A model generated the notes under the pieces. That model had not been told where the DNA came from and ran no database searches. It was given only the letters and a program-made list of their open reading frames with translations. Below are positions 52,610 to 61,836 of a DNA stretch of 64,000 bases, piece by piece (position 1 is the first letter of the stretch; each line of letters begins with the position of its first letter). The translations under genes were made by a program, and so were the position numbers. Origin of the DNA: Arthrobacter jinronghuae. Its GTDB lineage: Bacteria; Actinomycetota; Actinomycetes; Actinomycetales; Micrococcaceae. Location of the stretch: contig NZ_CP104263.1 of the NCBI RefSeq assembly GCF_025244825.1, forward strand, positions 3,286,001 through 3,350,000, written 5' to 3'.

Positions 52610-53518
52610 ATGGACCTGCCCACCGTTTCCGAGCTGATCCGCACCGCGGACCCGCAGCAGTGGCGTCCCGGCGACGCCTGGCTCGCCGGCGGCACCGTGC
52701 TGTTCTCCTACGGCAGCGAGACCCTGCAGCGGCTGCTGGATGTCACGGCCGCCGGCTGGGAACCGCTGGTGATGAACGACGACGGACTCGAGATCGCCGC
52801 CACCTGTACCATCGCCGAACTGTATGCCTTCCCGGACGCCGCACCGCCGCAGTTGCGTCAGGCGTGGCCGGCACTGGACCTGGTGCAGCCGTGCTGCGAC
52901 GCCTTCGTGGCCTCCTTCAAGGTCTGGAACGTGTCCACCGTGGGCGGGAACATCTGCACGGGCCTCCCCGCCGGGCCCATGACCTCGCTGACCGCGGCGC
53001 TGGACGGCGTCGCCCTGATCCACTCCCCCGGCAGCACCTCCCGCCGGGTGCCGGTGGCCGAACTCGTGACCGGCGACGGGCGTACCGCGCTGGCGCCGGG
53101 CGAACTGCTGCGCAGCATCTGGCTTCCCGCTGCCTCGCTGCGAGCGCGCACCGCATTCCGGCGGCTCTCGCTGACCAACCTGGGCCGGTCCGGGGTGCTG
53201 CTGATCGGCCGAACCGACGAAGACGGCTGCTTTGTCCTCACCGTCACTGCAGCCACGAAACGTCCGGTCCAGCTGCGCTTCCCCGCTGTGCCCGACGCCG
53301 CCGGACTGCGGGCCGGGCTGGAGGAGGCGATCGACGCCAGGCTCTGGCACGACGACGTGCACGGGCTGCCCGAATGGCGGCAGGACATGACCTACCGCTT
53401 GGCGGAGGAAGTCCGGGCGGAACTCGCCGCACCCGCGCCGGCTTCCGCCGCGGTTTCCGCACCGGCTTCCGCACCCGCATCCGCACCCGCACCCGCACCA
53501 AAGGACGGTTCCCTGTGA
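52610..53518 (+). CDS. xdhA: Xanthine dehydrogenase FAD-binding subunit
   Basis: A 302-residue flavin subunit of the molybdenum hydroxylase family. It has [13 protein letters not shown] near residue 25, a typical [14 protein letters not shown] around residue 115 and [18 protein letters not shown]. It passes electrons from the 2Fe-2S centres to NAD. The last 30 residues are an (A/P/S)-rich low-complexity tail ([16 protein letters not shown]), perhaps a linker to the next subunit. The stop overlaps the GTG of the next gene. Confidence 0.9.
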   Translation: MDLPTVSELIRTADPQQWRPGDAWLAGGTVLFSYGSETLQRLLDVTAAGWEPLVMNDDGLEIAATCTIAELYAFPDAAPPQLRQAWPALDLVQPCCDAFVASFKVWNVSTVGGNICTGLPAGPMTSLTAALDGVALIHSPGSTSRRVPVAELVTGDGRTALAPGELLRSIWLPAASLRARTAFRRLSLTNLGRSGVLLIGRTDEDGCFVLTVTAATKRPVQLRFPAVPDAAGLRAGLEEAIDARLWHDDVHGLPEWRQDMTYRLAEEVRAELAAPAPASAAVSAPASAPASAPAPAPKDGSL

Positions 53519-56379
53519 CCTACCGGATCAACAACGCCGAGGTGGAGGCTTCCCCCTTCCCCGGCCAGTGCCTGCGCACCTTCCTGCGCGAACAGGGCAA
53601 CCTGGGCGTCAAAAAGGGCTGCGACGCCGGCGACTGCGGCGCGTGCACGGTGCATGTGGACGGCAAGCCCGTGCACAGCTGCATCTACCCCGCGGTCCGG
53701 GCCGAGGGACGGGAGATCACCACCGTCGAGGGACTGGCCGACGGCGCGGGGCCGGCCGACCGTGGTGGCGTGGCCGACGTCGCGTCGCTCCATCCGATGC
53801 AGCAGCAGTTCCTGGACGCGCAGGGCTTCCAGTGCGGGTTCTGCACCGCGGGCATGGTGATGACCGCCGCGACCTTCGACGAGCAGCAGAAGGAGAACCT
53901 GCCCCGGAACCTCAAGGGCAACCTCTGCCGCTGCACCGGCTACCGGAGCATAGAGGATGCCGTCTGCGGGCACCGGCACACCGAAACGAGCACCGCTGAC
54001 AGCGATCCATCCTCCGACGGAGCGCACACGGCGAACCCCGCCCCGACCGTCGGCGCCAGGACCGTCGGCGCCAACGTGGCCGCTCCGGCCGGACCGGACA
54101 TCGTCACCGGCCGCGCCCGCTACACCCTGGATGTCCCGGCGGAGGACCTGCCCGGACTGCTGCACCTGAAGATCCTGCGCTCCCCGCACGCCCATGCCCG
54201 GATCCTGTCCATTGATGCGAGCGCCGCGCTGGCCGTGCCCGGCGTCGAAGCGGTGCTCACCCACGAAGATGCCCCGGACCAACTCTTCTCCACCGCCCAG
54301 CACGAACTGCACACCGACGATCCCGACGACACCCGGGTCCTGGACAACGTTGTCCGGTTCCGCGGCCAGCGGGTGGCCGCCGTCGTCGCCGACACCGTGG
54401 GGGCCGCGGCCGAAGGCGTACGTGCGCTGAAGGTGGAATACGAGCTGCTGCCCGCAGTCCTGGACCCCGAGGCGGCTCTGGCGCCCGGCGCCCCGGAGGT
54501 CCATCCCGGCACCGCCGACAACGTCGTGGCGGAACTGCACTCCGAGGTCGGCGACCTCGCTGCCGGACTCGCGGCGGCCGACGTCGTGCACGAGAACACC
54601 TACTACAGTCAGCGCCTGCAGCACGTGGCGCTGGAGACGCACGGCTCGATCGCGTACTTCGATGAGCTGGGCCGGCTGGTGGTGCGGACCTCCACGCAGG
54701 TGCCGTTCCTGGTCCGGCGGACGCTGTGCCGGGTCTTCGGGCTGAAGCTTGCCTCGGTGCGCGTGCTCGCCGGCCGGGTGGGCGGCGGGTTCGGCGGCAA
54801 GCAGGAAGTGCTCACCGAGGACCTCGCCGCGCTGGCCGCGCTGAAACTGAACCGCCCGGTGCAGCTGGAACTGACCCGCGAGGAGCAGTTCACCGCCACC
54901 ACCACCCGGCACCCCTTCGCCGTGAAGGTCCGGGCCGGCGCTGCGGCGGACGGCACTCTGACCGCGCTGGCCCTGGATGTCACCGCCAACACCGGGGCCT
55001 ACGGCAACCACGCCCCCGGCGTGATGTTCCACGGCTGCGGAGAATCCGTGGCCGTCTACCGGTGCGCCAACAAGAAGGTAGATGCCCGCTCCGTCTACAC
55101 CAACACGCTGCCCTCCGGGGCGTTCCGCGGCTACGGGCTGAGCCAGATGATCTACGCGATCGAGTCCGCCATGGACGAACTCGCCCGCGGCCTGGGCATG
55201 GATCCGCTGGACTTCCGGCGCCGCAACGTGGTGGCGCAGGGTGACCGCATGGTCTCCACCGCCCCCGAACCTGCCGAAGACGTGCATTACGGCAGCTACG
55301 GCCTCGACCAGTGCCTGGAGCTGGTCTCGACTGCCCTGGCCGCGGGGCGGCAACAGCCGGAGACCTCCGGCGCGGAGCTTTCCGTTTCGTCCGACGACGG
55401 CGGCGGGTGGTTGCTGGGCGAGGGCACCGCCGTCGCCATGATCGACACCGTGCCGCCGCGCGGGCACATCAGCCACGCAAAGATCTCCCTCCGCGGGGAC
55501 GGCCGGTACGGGCTCGACGTCGGCACCGCCGAGTTCGGCAACGGCACCACTACCGTGCACGCGCAGCTGGCCTCGACGGCGCTGCACACCACCGCGGACC
55601 GGGTGGTGATCCGGCAATCGGACACGGATCTGGTGGATCACGACACCGGCGCGTACGGCTCCACCGGCACCGTGGTGGCGGGCAAGGCGTCGCTGGCTGC
55701 AGCGGAGGAACTGGCCACCCTGCTCAAGGGCTTCGCCGCGTCCCTGTTTAGCCACACCTCGGCGCAGGTGCACCTGTTGGCGGACGCCGTGGAGTGCGGC
55801 GGCGAGCGGATACCGCTGGCCGACGTCGCCGCCCGGGCCCGCGAGGAAGGCATCGACCTGTCTGCGGAGGGCCGGTGGGGCGGCACCCCGCGGTCGGTCG
55901 CCTTCAACGTGCAGGGCTTCCGGGTGGCGGTGCATGCCGGGACCGGGGAGATCCGGATCCTGCAGAGCGTGCACGCCGCGGACGCCGGCGTCGTCGTCAA
56001 TCCGATGCAGTGCCGCGGCCAGATCGAGGGCGGAATCGCCCAAGCCCTCGGGGCGGCGTTGTTCGAGGAGGTGCGGATTGACGCAGAGGGCACGGTGGAG
56101 ACCCGGATCCTGCGCCAGTACCACGTCCCCACGTTCGCCGACGTGCCGCGCACGGAGATCTTCTTTGCAGAGACGGACGATTCGCTGGGCCCGATGGGCG
56201 CCAAGTCCATGAGCGAAAGCCCGTTCAACCCCGTGGCTCCGGCCCTGGCCAATGCCCTCCGGGATGCCACCGGAATCCGGTTTACCCGGACGCCGTTTGC
56301 CCGGGATCGGGTCTATCTGGGGCTGCGGGCTGCGCGGGTTCCGGCGGAGCGGGAGTCTGCGCCAGCTTCTTCGGTGTAG
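53515..56379 (+). CDS. xdhB: Xanthine dehydrogenase, fused 2Fe-2S and molybdopterin subunits
   Basis: A 954-residue enzyme. Residues 1-155 carry two 2Fe-2S sites, with C36, C41, C44 and C56 first and then QCGFCTAGM with CRCTGYR. A linker of about 35 residues precedes the Mo-binding part, which has [15 protein letters not shown] and the catalytic Glu near the C-terminus. That last motif reads [12 protein letters not shown], where family members more often have GVGE. Small and large subunits are usually separate or fused in another order with FAD. It oxidises hypoxanthine/xanthine to urate. GTG 53515 is the start. Confidence 0.93.
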   Translation: MTYRINNAEVEASPFPGQCLRTFLREQGNLGVKKGCDAGDCGACTVHVDGKPVHSCIYPAVRAEGREITTVEGLADGAGPADRGGVADVASLHPMQQQFLDAQGFQCGFCTAGMVMTAATFDEQQKENLPRNLKGNLCRCTGYRSIEDAVCGHRHTETSTADSDPSSDGAHTANPAPTVGARTVGANVAAPAGPDIVTGRARYTLDVPAEDLPGLLHLKILRSPHAHARILSIDASAALAVPGVEAVLTHEDAPDQLFSTAQHELHTDDPDDTRVLDNVVRFRGQRVAAVVADTVGAAAEGVRALKVEYELLPAVLDPEAALAPGAPEVHPGTADNVVAELHSEVGDLAAGLAAADVVHENTYYSQRLQHVALETHGSIAYFDELGRLVVRTSTQVPFLVRRTLCRVFGLKLASVRVLAGRVGGGFGGKQEVLTEDLAALAALKLNRPVQLELTREEQFTATTTRHPFAVKVRAGAAADGTLTALALDVTANTGAYGNHAPGVMFHGCGESVAVYRCANKKVDARSVYTNTLPSGAFRGYGLSQMIYAIESAMDELARGLGMDPLDFRRRNVVAQGDRMVSTAPEPAEDVHYGSYGLDQCLELVSTALAAGRQQPETSGAELSVSSDDGGGWLLGEGTAVAMIDTVPPRGHISHAKISLRGDGRYGLDVGTAEFGNGTTTVHAQLASTALHTTADRVVIRQSDTDLVDHDTGAYGSTGTVVAGKASLAAAEELATLLKGFAASLFSHTSAQVHLLADAVECGGERIPLADVAARAREEGIDLSAEGRWGGTPRSVAFNVQGFRVAVHAGTGEIRILQSVHAADAGVVVNPMQCRGQIEGGIAQALGAALFEEVRIDAEGTVETRILRQYHVPTFADVPRTEIFFAETDDSLGPMGAKSMSESPFNPVAPALANALRDATGIRFTRTPFARDRVYLGLRAARVPAERESAPASSV

Positions 56380-56546
56380 GGCTGGTTTTCCCTCGACAAT
56401 GCGGCAGCACAACAGCGGCCGCATGGCCGTGCCCGGCTACTCAGCGGTATTCAGCCCCTTTTCATGATTCACGGTTGTTGTCCCCCGCAAGGGTGCTCAT
56501 ACTTCTTCTCGTCAGAATGCCCTGGCCAAAGGCGAGGAGATACCAA

Positions 56547-56876
56547 ATGAGCAACGGCGCTGTGGTCGGCCTGGCAGACGGAATAGACGCTCTGCGGACC
56601 GAACTCATGGACGCAGCCGTCCGCGGCTGGGACCAGGAAATGAAATTCTCCATGGAACCGGTCGAACTGACCGTGCAGGTCGCTGTGACCAGAGACGTCA
56701 ACGGAAAAATCGGTTGGAATATTTTCGAGATCGGCGGAAAGTATGAGCAGGTCGGGACGCAGACGCTGACCCTGAAACTGACCCCGCTCTGGAAACAGGA
56801 AGACGGGTCATTCACCTCGGATTTCAGCATTGCTTCATCTGCTTCTTCGGAAGATACGGTGGGACCCCACAAATGA
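56547..56876 (+). CDS. Trypco2 family (trypsin-co-occurring) small protein
   Basis: A 109-residue soluble protein. Helical GLADGIDALRTELMDAAVRGW is followed by beta-strands (VELTVQVAVTRDVNGKIGWNIFEIGGKYEQV, TQTLTLKLTPLW). This shape matches trypco2 domains, small proteins encoded next to trypsin-like proteases in predicted biological-conflict systems. GAGGAGA precedes ATG 56547. It sits 34 bp before the protease-NTPase gene, so the two probably form one operon and complex. Confidence 0.82.
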   Translation: MSNGAVVGLADGIDALRTELMDAAVRGWDQEMKFSMEPVELTVQVAVTRDVNGKIGWNIFEIGGKYEQVGTQTLTLKLTPLWKQEDGSFTSDFSIASSASSEDTVGPHK

Positions 56877-56910
56877 ACGCCTCGTTTACCCAACACCTCC
56901 TGGATTAGCG

Positions 56911-59031
56911 ATGCCATACAGTGGCGACGGACTTCAGGGCGTCCCCAAGAACCGCGTGGTCATGGTCGTAATCACTTTTACGGACGGGAGCCAGCAATCC
57001 GGCTCAGGCTTCTTAGTCACCGGAAGGAAAGTTCTTACTGCAGAACACTGCACCCGGGACATCAGTACAAAACAACGCCAAGTACGTGAAGTACGGGTGC
57101 TCCGTGCCAGCGATGGGGCCGCTGCCTCCGTCACGGGGGCAACGACGTCCAGGGAACTGGATGTGGCAGTCCTCGAACTTAGCGATGAGGCACCGTGGGA
57201 CTCCGAGTTTCCTAAGGTCCTCTTTGCCCGTGCCAGACGGGAGCACTCAGGGATGTTGGAGGACTGTGAAGCGATCGGCTATCCGCTGTTTCAACGCGAC
57301 CCCGACAAACGCACGCGGGACACCGGTGAAGTGCACGGGACCATCTACCTCACAGATGAAGCTGAGTCGGGGAGGTTCCTCATGCGAGAACCGCGCATCT
57401 CCCCAGGAGCCATGTCAGGCGGAGAGGTTGGAAGCACCGGGGAACTCGAGCTCGGTCGTTCCCCGTCCCCGTGGGGCGGCTATTCCGGGGCGCTGCTCTT
57501 CTACTCCGGGCGGGCAATCGGAGTGGTGGTCGAACATCATCCACGGCAGGGAGATTCAGCTCTGCGCGCCATTTCCTTCGACAGGATTGCCGAAGACGCG
57601 GAGACCAACCGGGAAGCGCACGCGGTCTCCGAGGCCTTGGGATTACCAGACCGGAATAAGATGGTTGGGGTTTCCACGGAATCAGGGCAACCGCTGGCCG
57701 GCTTGGTGGAATTGCTGGACGGCGACGACTTGCCTCTCATGAGCAACCTGACTCCTTACCGCATGGGTGCCACAGCCACCCGGTACAGCAGCCTGGACAA
57801 CTCTCAGGGGCAGGATCCCTATGTGCCGCGGACCTTCCAGGACCTGGACACACGGCTACAGGCGGCACTGACACCGGGGGAAATGGTGCTAATAGTGGGG
57901 CCCTCCAAAGCTGGCAAGACCCGGTCCGCCTATGAAGCCCTCCGGGAACGTTGGCCGCAGGCACACTTAGCCGCGCCGGAGCGGACGGCTCTGACTGCCT
58001 TGGTAAGGCACCCCCGACTACGCATGAGCACTGACCCTGTCATCGTATGGTTGGACGACCTTCAGGACTATCTCAACGTCACGGCTCCACTCACCCCAGC
58101 CCTGTTGGCCGAACTCTTCACCCGGCCGGGTCCAACGCTGGTCGTAGCCACCCTGCGCACCGAGGAGAGAATTCTTCTGGCAGGTCCCGAAGGCGAGTTG
58201 ACGCGCAATGTGCGGCAACTAATGCGTGAAGCTGTGGAACTAGAGCTGGGACCCACCAATCAGGACGCGGTAGAGCAGTCAGCGGCGCACGCCCTCTACC
58301 CGGAGGAGGACCTCTCACACTTCGGACTGGCTGAACAACTTGCCGGTGCTCCCGCCCTACTTCAGCAATACCGAGACGCGCGGGATGGACAACCCCTATT
58401 TCATGCCGTCATCCAGTCAGCCGTTGATTGGACCCGAGCGGGCATGCCCGGCCCGGTCCCGGAAACGGAGCTGGCGGACTTGGCTACTCAGATGTTGCTC
58501 CGGGACCGGCCGGACATCCGGGTAACCCGTAAAAACATCTGCAAGCAAATCGAAAGGGCGGGCACTCCACCCAAAGGCGCCGGTAGGGTTGCCGCCCTTC
58601 AGACTGTTTGGATGCGTCATGAAACTCAAGGGATGCGGGGCTACCACCCGTTCTCCTACCTCGTCGCTGCAGATGATGACCAGATGAGCGGCGCTCGCGC
58701 AATTCCAACCGACTTCTGGAGGGGCGTCCTTGGAAGAGCTGACGATGAAGCAGCTTTTGAAGTGGGGTTTTCCGCATACCAACGCGATGCTATAGATATC
58801 GCTGTTCAAGCGTGGAAACTCTCCGCCAATGCCGGCGAGACGAATGCCATGAACAACCTCGGCGTCCTCCTGAGCGAGCGATTGGATCCGCCGGACCTGG
58901 ACGGCGCCCGCCACTGGTACACACAAGCCGCCAACGCCGGCCAGACGAGTGCCATGAACAACCTCGGCGTACTACTGAGCCACCTACTGGATCCCCCGGA
59001 ACTGGACGGCGCCCGCCACTGGTACACATAA
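56911..59031 (+). CDS. Trypsin-like protease - P-loop NTPase - Sel1 repeat protein (interrupted)
   Basis: As read, 706 residues; without the TAA at 59029-59031 it would continue to 1128. The N-terminal domain is a trypsin-like serine protease with His46 (LTAEHC), Asp84 (ELDVAVLEL) and Ser192 (GGYSGALLF). A linker follows, then a P-loop NTPase with Walker A GPSKAGKT at 330-337 and Walker B-like VIVWLDDLQDYL ending near 388. The C-terminal part is made of Sel1-like repeats beginning at about residue 635. The domain order resembles STAND-type conflict proteins in which repeats sense a signal, the NTPase relays it and the protease is the effector. GC is lower than in the flanking genes, suggesting acquisition. 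Confidence 0.85.
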   Translation: MPYSGDGLQGVPKNRVVMVVITFTDGSQQSGSGFLVTGRKVLTAEHCTRDISTKQRQVREVRVLRASDGAAASVTGATTSRELDVAVLELSDEAPWDSEFPKVLFARARREHSGMLEDCEAIGYPLFQRDPDKRTRDTGEVHGTIYLTDEAESGRFLMREPRISPGAMSGGEVGSTGELELGRSPSPWGGYSGALLFYSGRAIGVVVEHHPRQGDSALRAISFDRIAEDAETNREAHAVSEALGLPDRNKMVGVSTESGQPLAGLVELLDGDDLPLMSNLTPYRMGATATRYSSLDNSQGQDPYVPRTFQDLDTRLQAALTPGEMVLIVGPSKAGKTRSAYEALRERWPQAHLAAPERTALTALVRHPRLRMSTDPVIVWLDDLQDYLNVTAPLTPALLAELFTRPGPTLVVATLRTEERILLAGPEGELTRNVRQLMREAVELELGPTNQDAVEQSAAHALYPEEDLSHFGLAEQLAGAPALLQQYRDARDGQPLFHAVIQSAVDWTRAGMPGPVPETELADLATQMLLRDRPDIRVTRKNICKQIERAGTPPKGAGRVAALQTVWMRHETQGMRGYHPFSYLVAADDDQMSGARAIPTDFWRGVLGRADDEAAFEVGFSAYQRDAIDIAVQAWKLSANAGETNAMNNLGVLLSERLDPPDLDGARHWYTQAANAGQTSAMNNLGVLLSHLLDPPELDGARHWYT

Positions 59032-60297
59032 GCCGCCAACGCCGGACACACGGATGCCATGGTCAACCTCGGCGTACTACTGAGCCACCTACTGGATCCT
59101 CCGGATCCAGATGGCGCCCGCCACTGGTACACACAAGCCGCCAACACCGGCAATACGAATGCCATGAACAACCTCGGAACCCTGCTTGTGGGTGTTGACC
59201 CTCCCGACCCGGACGGCGCCCGCCACTGGTACACACAAGCTGCCAACGCCGGAGACACCAAATCCATGTACAACCTCGGGAACCTCCTTGCGGGTACGGA
59301 TCCGCCGGACCTAAACGGGGCTCGCCACTGGTACACACAAGCCGCCAACACCGGCAATACGGATGCCATGTACAACCTCGGCATATTGCTAAGCCACCGG
59401 TCGGATCCGCCGGACGTGGACGGCGCCCGCCACTGGTACACGCAAGCCGCCAACACCGGACACACGGATGCCATGGTCATCCTCGGGAACCTCCTTGCGG
59501 GTATGGACCCGCCCGACCTGGACGGCGCCCGCCACCAGTACACACAAGCCGCCAACACCGGCAATACGGATGCCATGATCAACCTCGGCGTCCTCCTGAG
59601 CGAGCGATTGCATCCGCCGGACCTGGACGGCGCCCGCCACTGGTACACACAAGCCGCCAACACCGGACACACGGATGCCATGGTCATCCTCGGGAACCTC
59701 CTTGCGGGTATGGACCCGCCCGACCCGGACGGCGCCCGCCACTGGTACACACAAGCCGCCAACGCCGGACACACCGGCGCCATGTTCATTCTCGGGAACC
59801 GGCTTGTGGTGATGAATCCACCGGACACTGGCGGCGCCCGCCATTGGTACACACAAGCCGCCAACGCCGGCAATACCGATGCCATGGTCAACCTCGGCTT
59901 ACTACTGAGCCAGCTAATGGACCCCCCGGACTTGGACGGCGCCCGCCACTGGTACACACAAGCCGCCAACGCCGGACACACCGGCGCCATGTTCATTCTC
60001 GGGAACCGGCTTGTGGTGATGAATCCACCGGACACTGGCGGCGCCCGCCATTGGTACACACAAGCCGCCAACGCCGGCAATACCGATGCCATGGTCAACC
60101 TCGGCGTACTGCTGAGCCAGCTAATGGACCCCCCGGACTTGGACGGCGCCCGCCACTGGTACACACAAGCCGCCAACGCCGGCAATACCGATGCCATGGC
60201 CAACCTCGCCATACTTCTTGAAACCCGGTTGGACCCTCCCTATCTGGACGGCACCCGCCACGGGTACACACAAGGCCATAAAAAAGAAGAAGAGTGA
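59032..60297 (+). pseudogene. Continuation of the Sel1-like repeat array after an in-frame stop
   Basis: In the same frame as the upstream protein, 421 further residues continue the repeat series. About fourteen units in all, each 34 or 35 residues, share GARHWYTQAAN(A/T)G-x-T-x-AM-x-NLG. The stop TAA at 59029 sits exactly where other units have CAA in TACACACAA, so it is a single C-to-T change. The segment may be translated from ATG 59059, by readthrough, or not at all. It ends in GHKKEEE at 60297. Confidence 0.8.
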
Positions 60298-60536
60298 GTT
60301 GCTATCGCTGCACCGGCCGACGTCGAAATCACCACGCCTACTCCCGCCGAAGCGGCCCTGGCAGTGAAGTATTACAACTGCTCCCTCGAAACCGGCGTGC
60401 GGGACGAATTCGACGCACTGATCCTTGAGTCCAAGAAGGAAGTTGTCGCCGAGCACGCCGCAGAACTGGAGGGATCCCCCCCCCCCCCCGGATCGCCGAG
60501 CTCGCCGCCACCGCCGGCGAAGTCATCTCCCGTTAG
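60298..60536 (+). pseudogene. Coding-like remnant with 14-C tract
   Basis: Directly after the TGA of the repeat protein, in the same frame, the sequence reads like protein (PADVEITTPTPAEAALAVKY, then ETGVRDEFDALILESKKEVV). A run of 14 C at 60476-60489 follows. With 12 or 15 C the frame would continue RIAELAATAGEVISR and stop at 60534. As read, it instead yields a Pro/Ser-rich tail ending at 60615. A possible start is GTG 60364. Function is unknown. Confidence 0.5.
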
Positions 60537-60592
60537 TCCCTGGTGCCGGGGCTCGACCGAGCTGCGGGCACCGGCGTCGGTGGTTGCACCCG

Positions 60593-61477
60593 CTAGGCAG
60601 GATCCAAGTCGCTGAGCCTCAGGGCGACCCGACCCTGCACTCCTTCGCTAAGCGGCCGCAGAGGGGCCGGCAGATTGTCCCTCGGCAGCAGGCCCAGCTC
60701 CGCGGCAATTGCGGAGGTCACCCGCAGGCTGCCGAACTGCCGGAACAATTCCCAGACCGGTGCCAGCTGCGCCGACAAACGCCGGGAGGTCTCGGCGTCG
60801 CCGGTCTGCGCGGCGCGGGCGATGGCGAGCGCCAGATCCGGCAGGGTGCCGCCCAGCACGCTGAACCACACGTCCGCGCCGGCGAGCAGTGCGGGGGCGG
60901 CAAACTCGTCGCCGCTGACTCCCAGGGCCACATTGGCGGGCAGCGCGGCCCGCACCTCCCGGATCCGCCGCTCCGCTTCGTCAACGGGCCGGGGCGGAAT
61001 CTTCACCGCCTCCACCTGCGGCAGGGCACCGAGCCGGGCATAGAACTCGTCCGTGAACGTGAACCGGGTGGTGGTGGGATTGTCATAGATGCAGATGGGC
61101 ACCGAACTGGCGGCGGAGACGGCCTCGAACAGGCCGGCCACCTCGTCCTCGGTCAGAGGCTGGTAGGACACCGGCGCGAGTAGCAGGCCGGCGGCACCGG
61201 CGTTCTGGGCATCCTCCGCTCCGCGCAGGACATCGGAGGTCCGCAGCGCTCCGATCCCTACGATCACGGGCACCGCCCCGGCCGCCTGCACCGCGGCCGT
61301 TGCCACCCGGCGTCGTTCCTCGCGGGACAGATAGGCGTAACTTCCGGTGGAGCCCAAAGCACCGATGGAATCCACCCCGGCCGCCACCGCGCGGCGGACC
61401 AGCGCGGCAAACAGGTCCTCATTCACCGTGTCGTTGATAACGGGTGTCAGGGGAAAGGCGGACAGACCTGTGAACAC
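60593..61477 (-). CDS. Dihydrodipicolinate synthase (DapA) family protein
   Basis: A 294-residue TIM-barrel lyase. It has GALGSTGSYAYLSREER (the GTTGE-like substrate loop), ICIYDNPTTT with the conserved Tyr, VEAVKIPPRP with the Schiff-base Lys and VSGDEFAAP. It is a class I aldolase of the DapA/NanA superfamily. The GSTG-SYA loop differs from true DapA (GTTGE), so a keto-acid aldolase role other than lysine biosynthesis is likely. It is the last minus-strand gene before the island. Confidence 0.88.
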   Translation of the reverse strand: MFTGLSAFPLTPVINDTVNEDLFAALVRRAVAAGVDSIGALGSTGSYAYLSREERRRVATAAVQAAGAVPVIVGIGALRTSDVLRGAEDAQNAGAAGLLLAPVSYQPLTEDEVAGLFEAVSAASSVPICIYDNPTTTRFTFTDEFYARLGALPQVEAVKIPPRPVDEAERRIREVRAALPANVALGVSGDEFAAPALLAGADVWFSVLGGTLPDLALAIARAAQTGDAETSRRLSAQLAPVWELFRQFGSLRVTSAIAAELGLLPRDNLPAPLRPLSEGVQGRVALRLSDLDPA

Positions 61478-61488
61478 GGGACCTCGTT

Positions 61489-61653
61489 TCAGCGTGGGGA
61501 AACCGACCGGCCCAGCACATCATGTGTGCGCACGGCCGCGGCGGTGGCACGCCGATGTCCGGCCGGGCCGGCCAGCACCAGGGTGGCCAGGACCATCGCC
61601 GCGCCCAGGCACTGGCCCGGACTGAGGACCTGCCCGGCGAGCAGCCAGTGCCC
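61489..61653 (-). pseudogene. Truncated EamA/DMT transporter C-terminus
   Basis: The frame gives GHWLLAGQVLSPGQCLGAAM and then VLATLVLAGPAGHRRA, which matches the final helix pair of EamA-type drug/metabolite transporters (usually ...G(E/Q)xLsxxQxxGaxlixxGvxl...). No upstream portion of the transporter exists, and a palindromic repeat (61722-61807) lies where the rest of the gene should be. Confidence 0.6.
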
Positions 61654-61721
61654 GGGATCCCATGCCGTCCTGGAATCGGTGATGAAGGGATAGGGTCCGC
61701 CCAGGGGGTCGACGGCGGGCG

Positions 61722-61807
61722 GATCCCTGCGGTCTGTCCGGATCCCTGCGCCGCGCGGCGCAGGGATTGCCACAAACCGCAGGATTTTTGCCAAACCGCA
61801 GGGAATC
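61722..61807 (+). repeat. 86-bp palindromic intergenic repeat
   Basis: It carries the perfect palindrome ATCCCTGCGCCGC/GCGGCGCAGGGAT (61742-61767) between arms CGGT(C)TGTCCGG and TGCCACAAACCGCAGG, then TTTTTGCCAAACCGCAGGGA. It has the same length and order as the copy at 63222-63307. Confidence 0.92.
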
Positions 61808-61836
61808 GCCCAGATTCCATGCCTCCGCTTTCCCGG

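Noticed and set aside
52660..53514. N-terminal extension of the xanthine dehydrogenase frame
   Set aside because: It is Arg-rich antiphase sequence within the FAD-subunit gene; the Fe-S domain begins right after GTG 53515.
53392..56424. Minus-strand frame of 1010 codons
   Set aside because: Antisense to the xanthine dehydrogenase gene with clear Fe-S and Mo motifs; a typical high-GC shadow.
58806..60212. Minus-strand frame of 468 codons over the Sel1 repeats
   Set aside because: A shadow created by codon periodicity of the repeats; the plus strand matches the Sel1 consensus.
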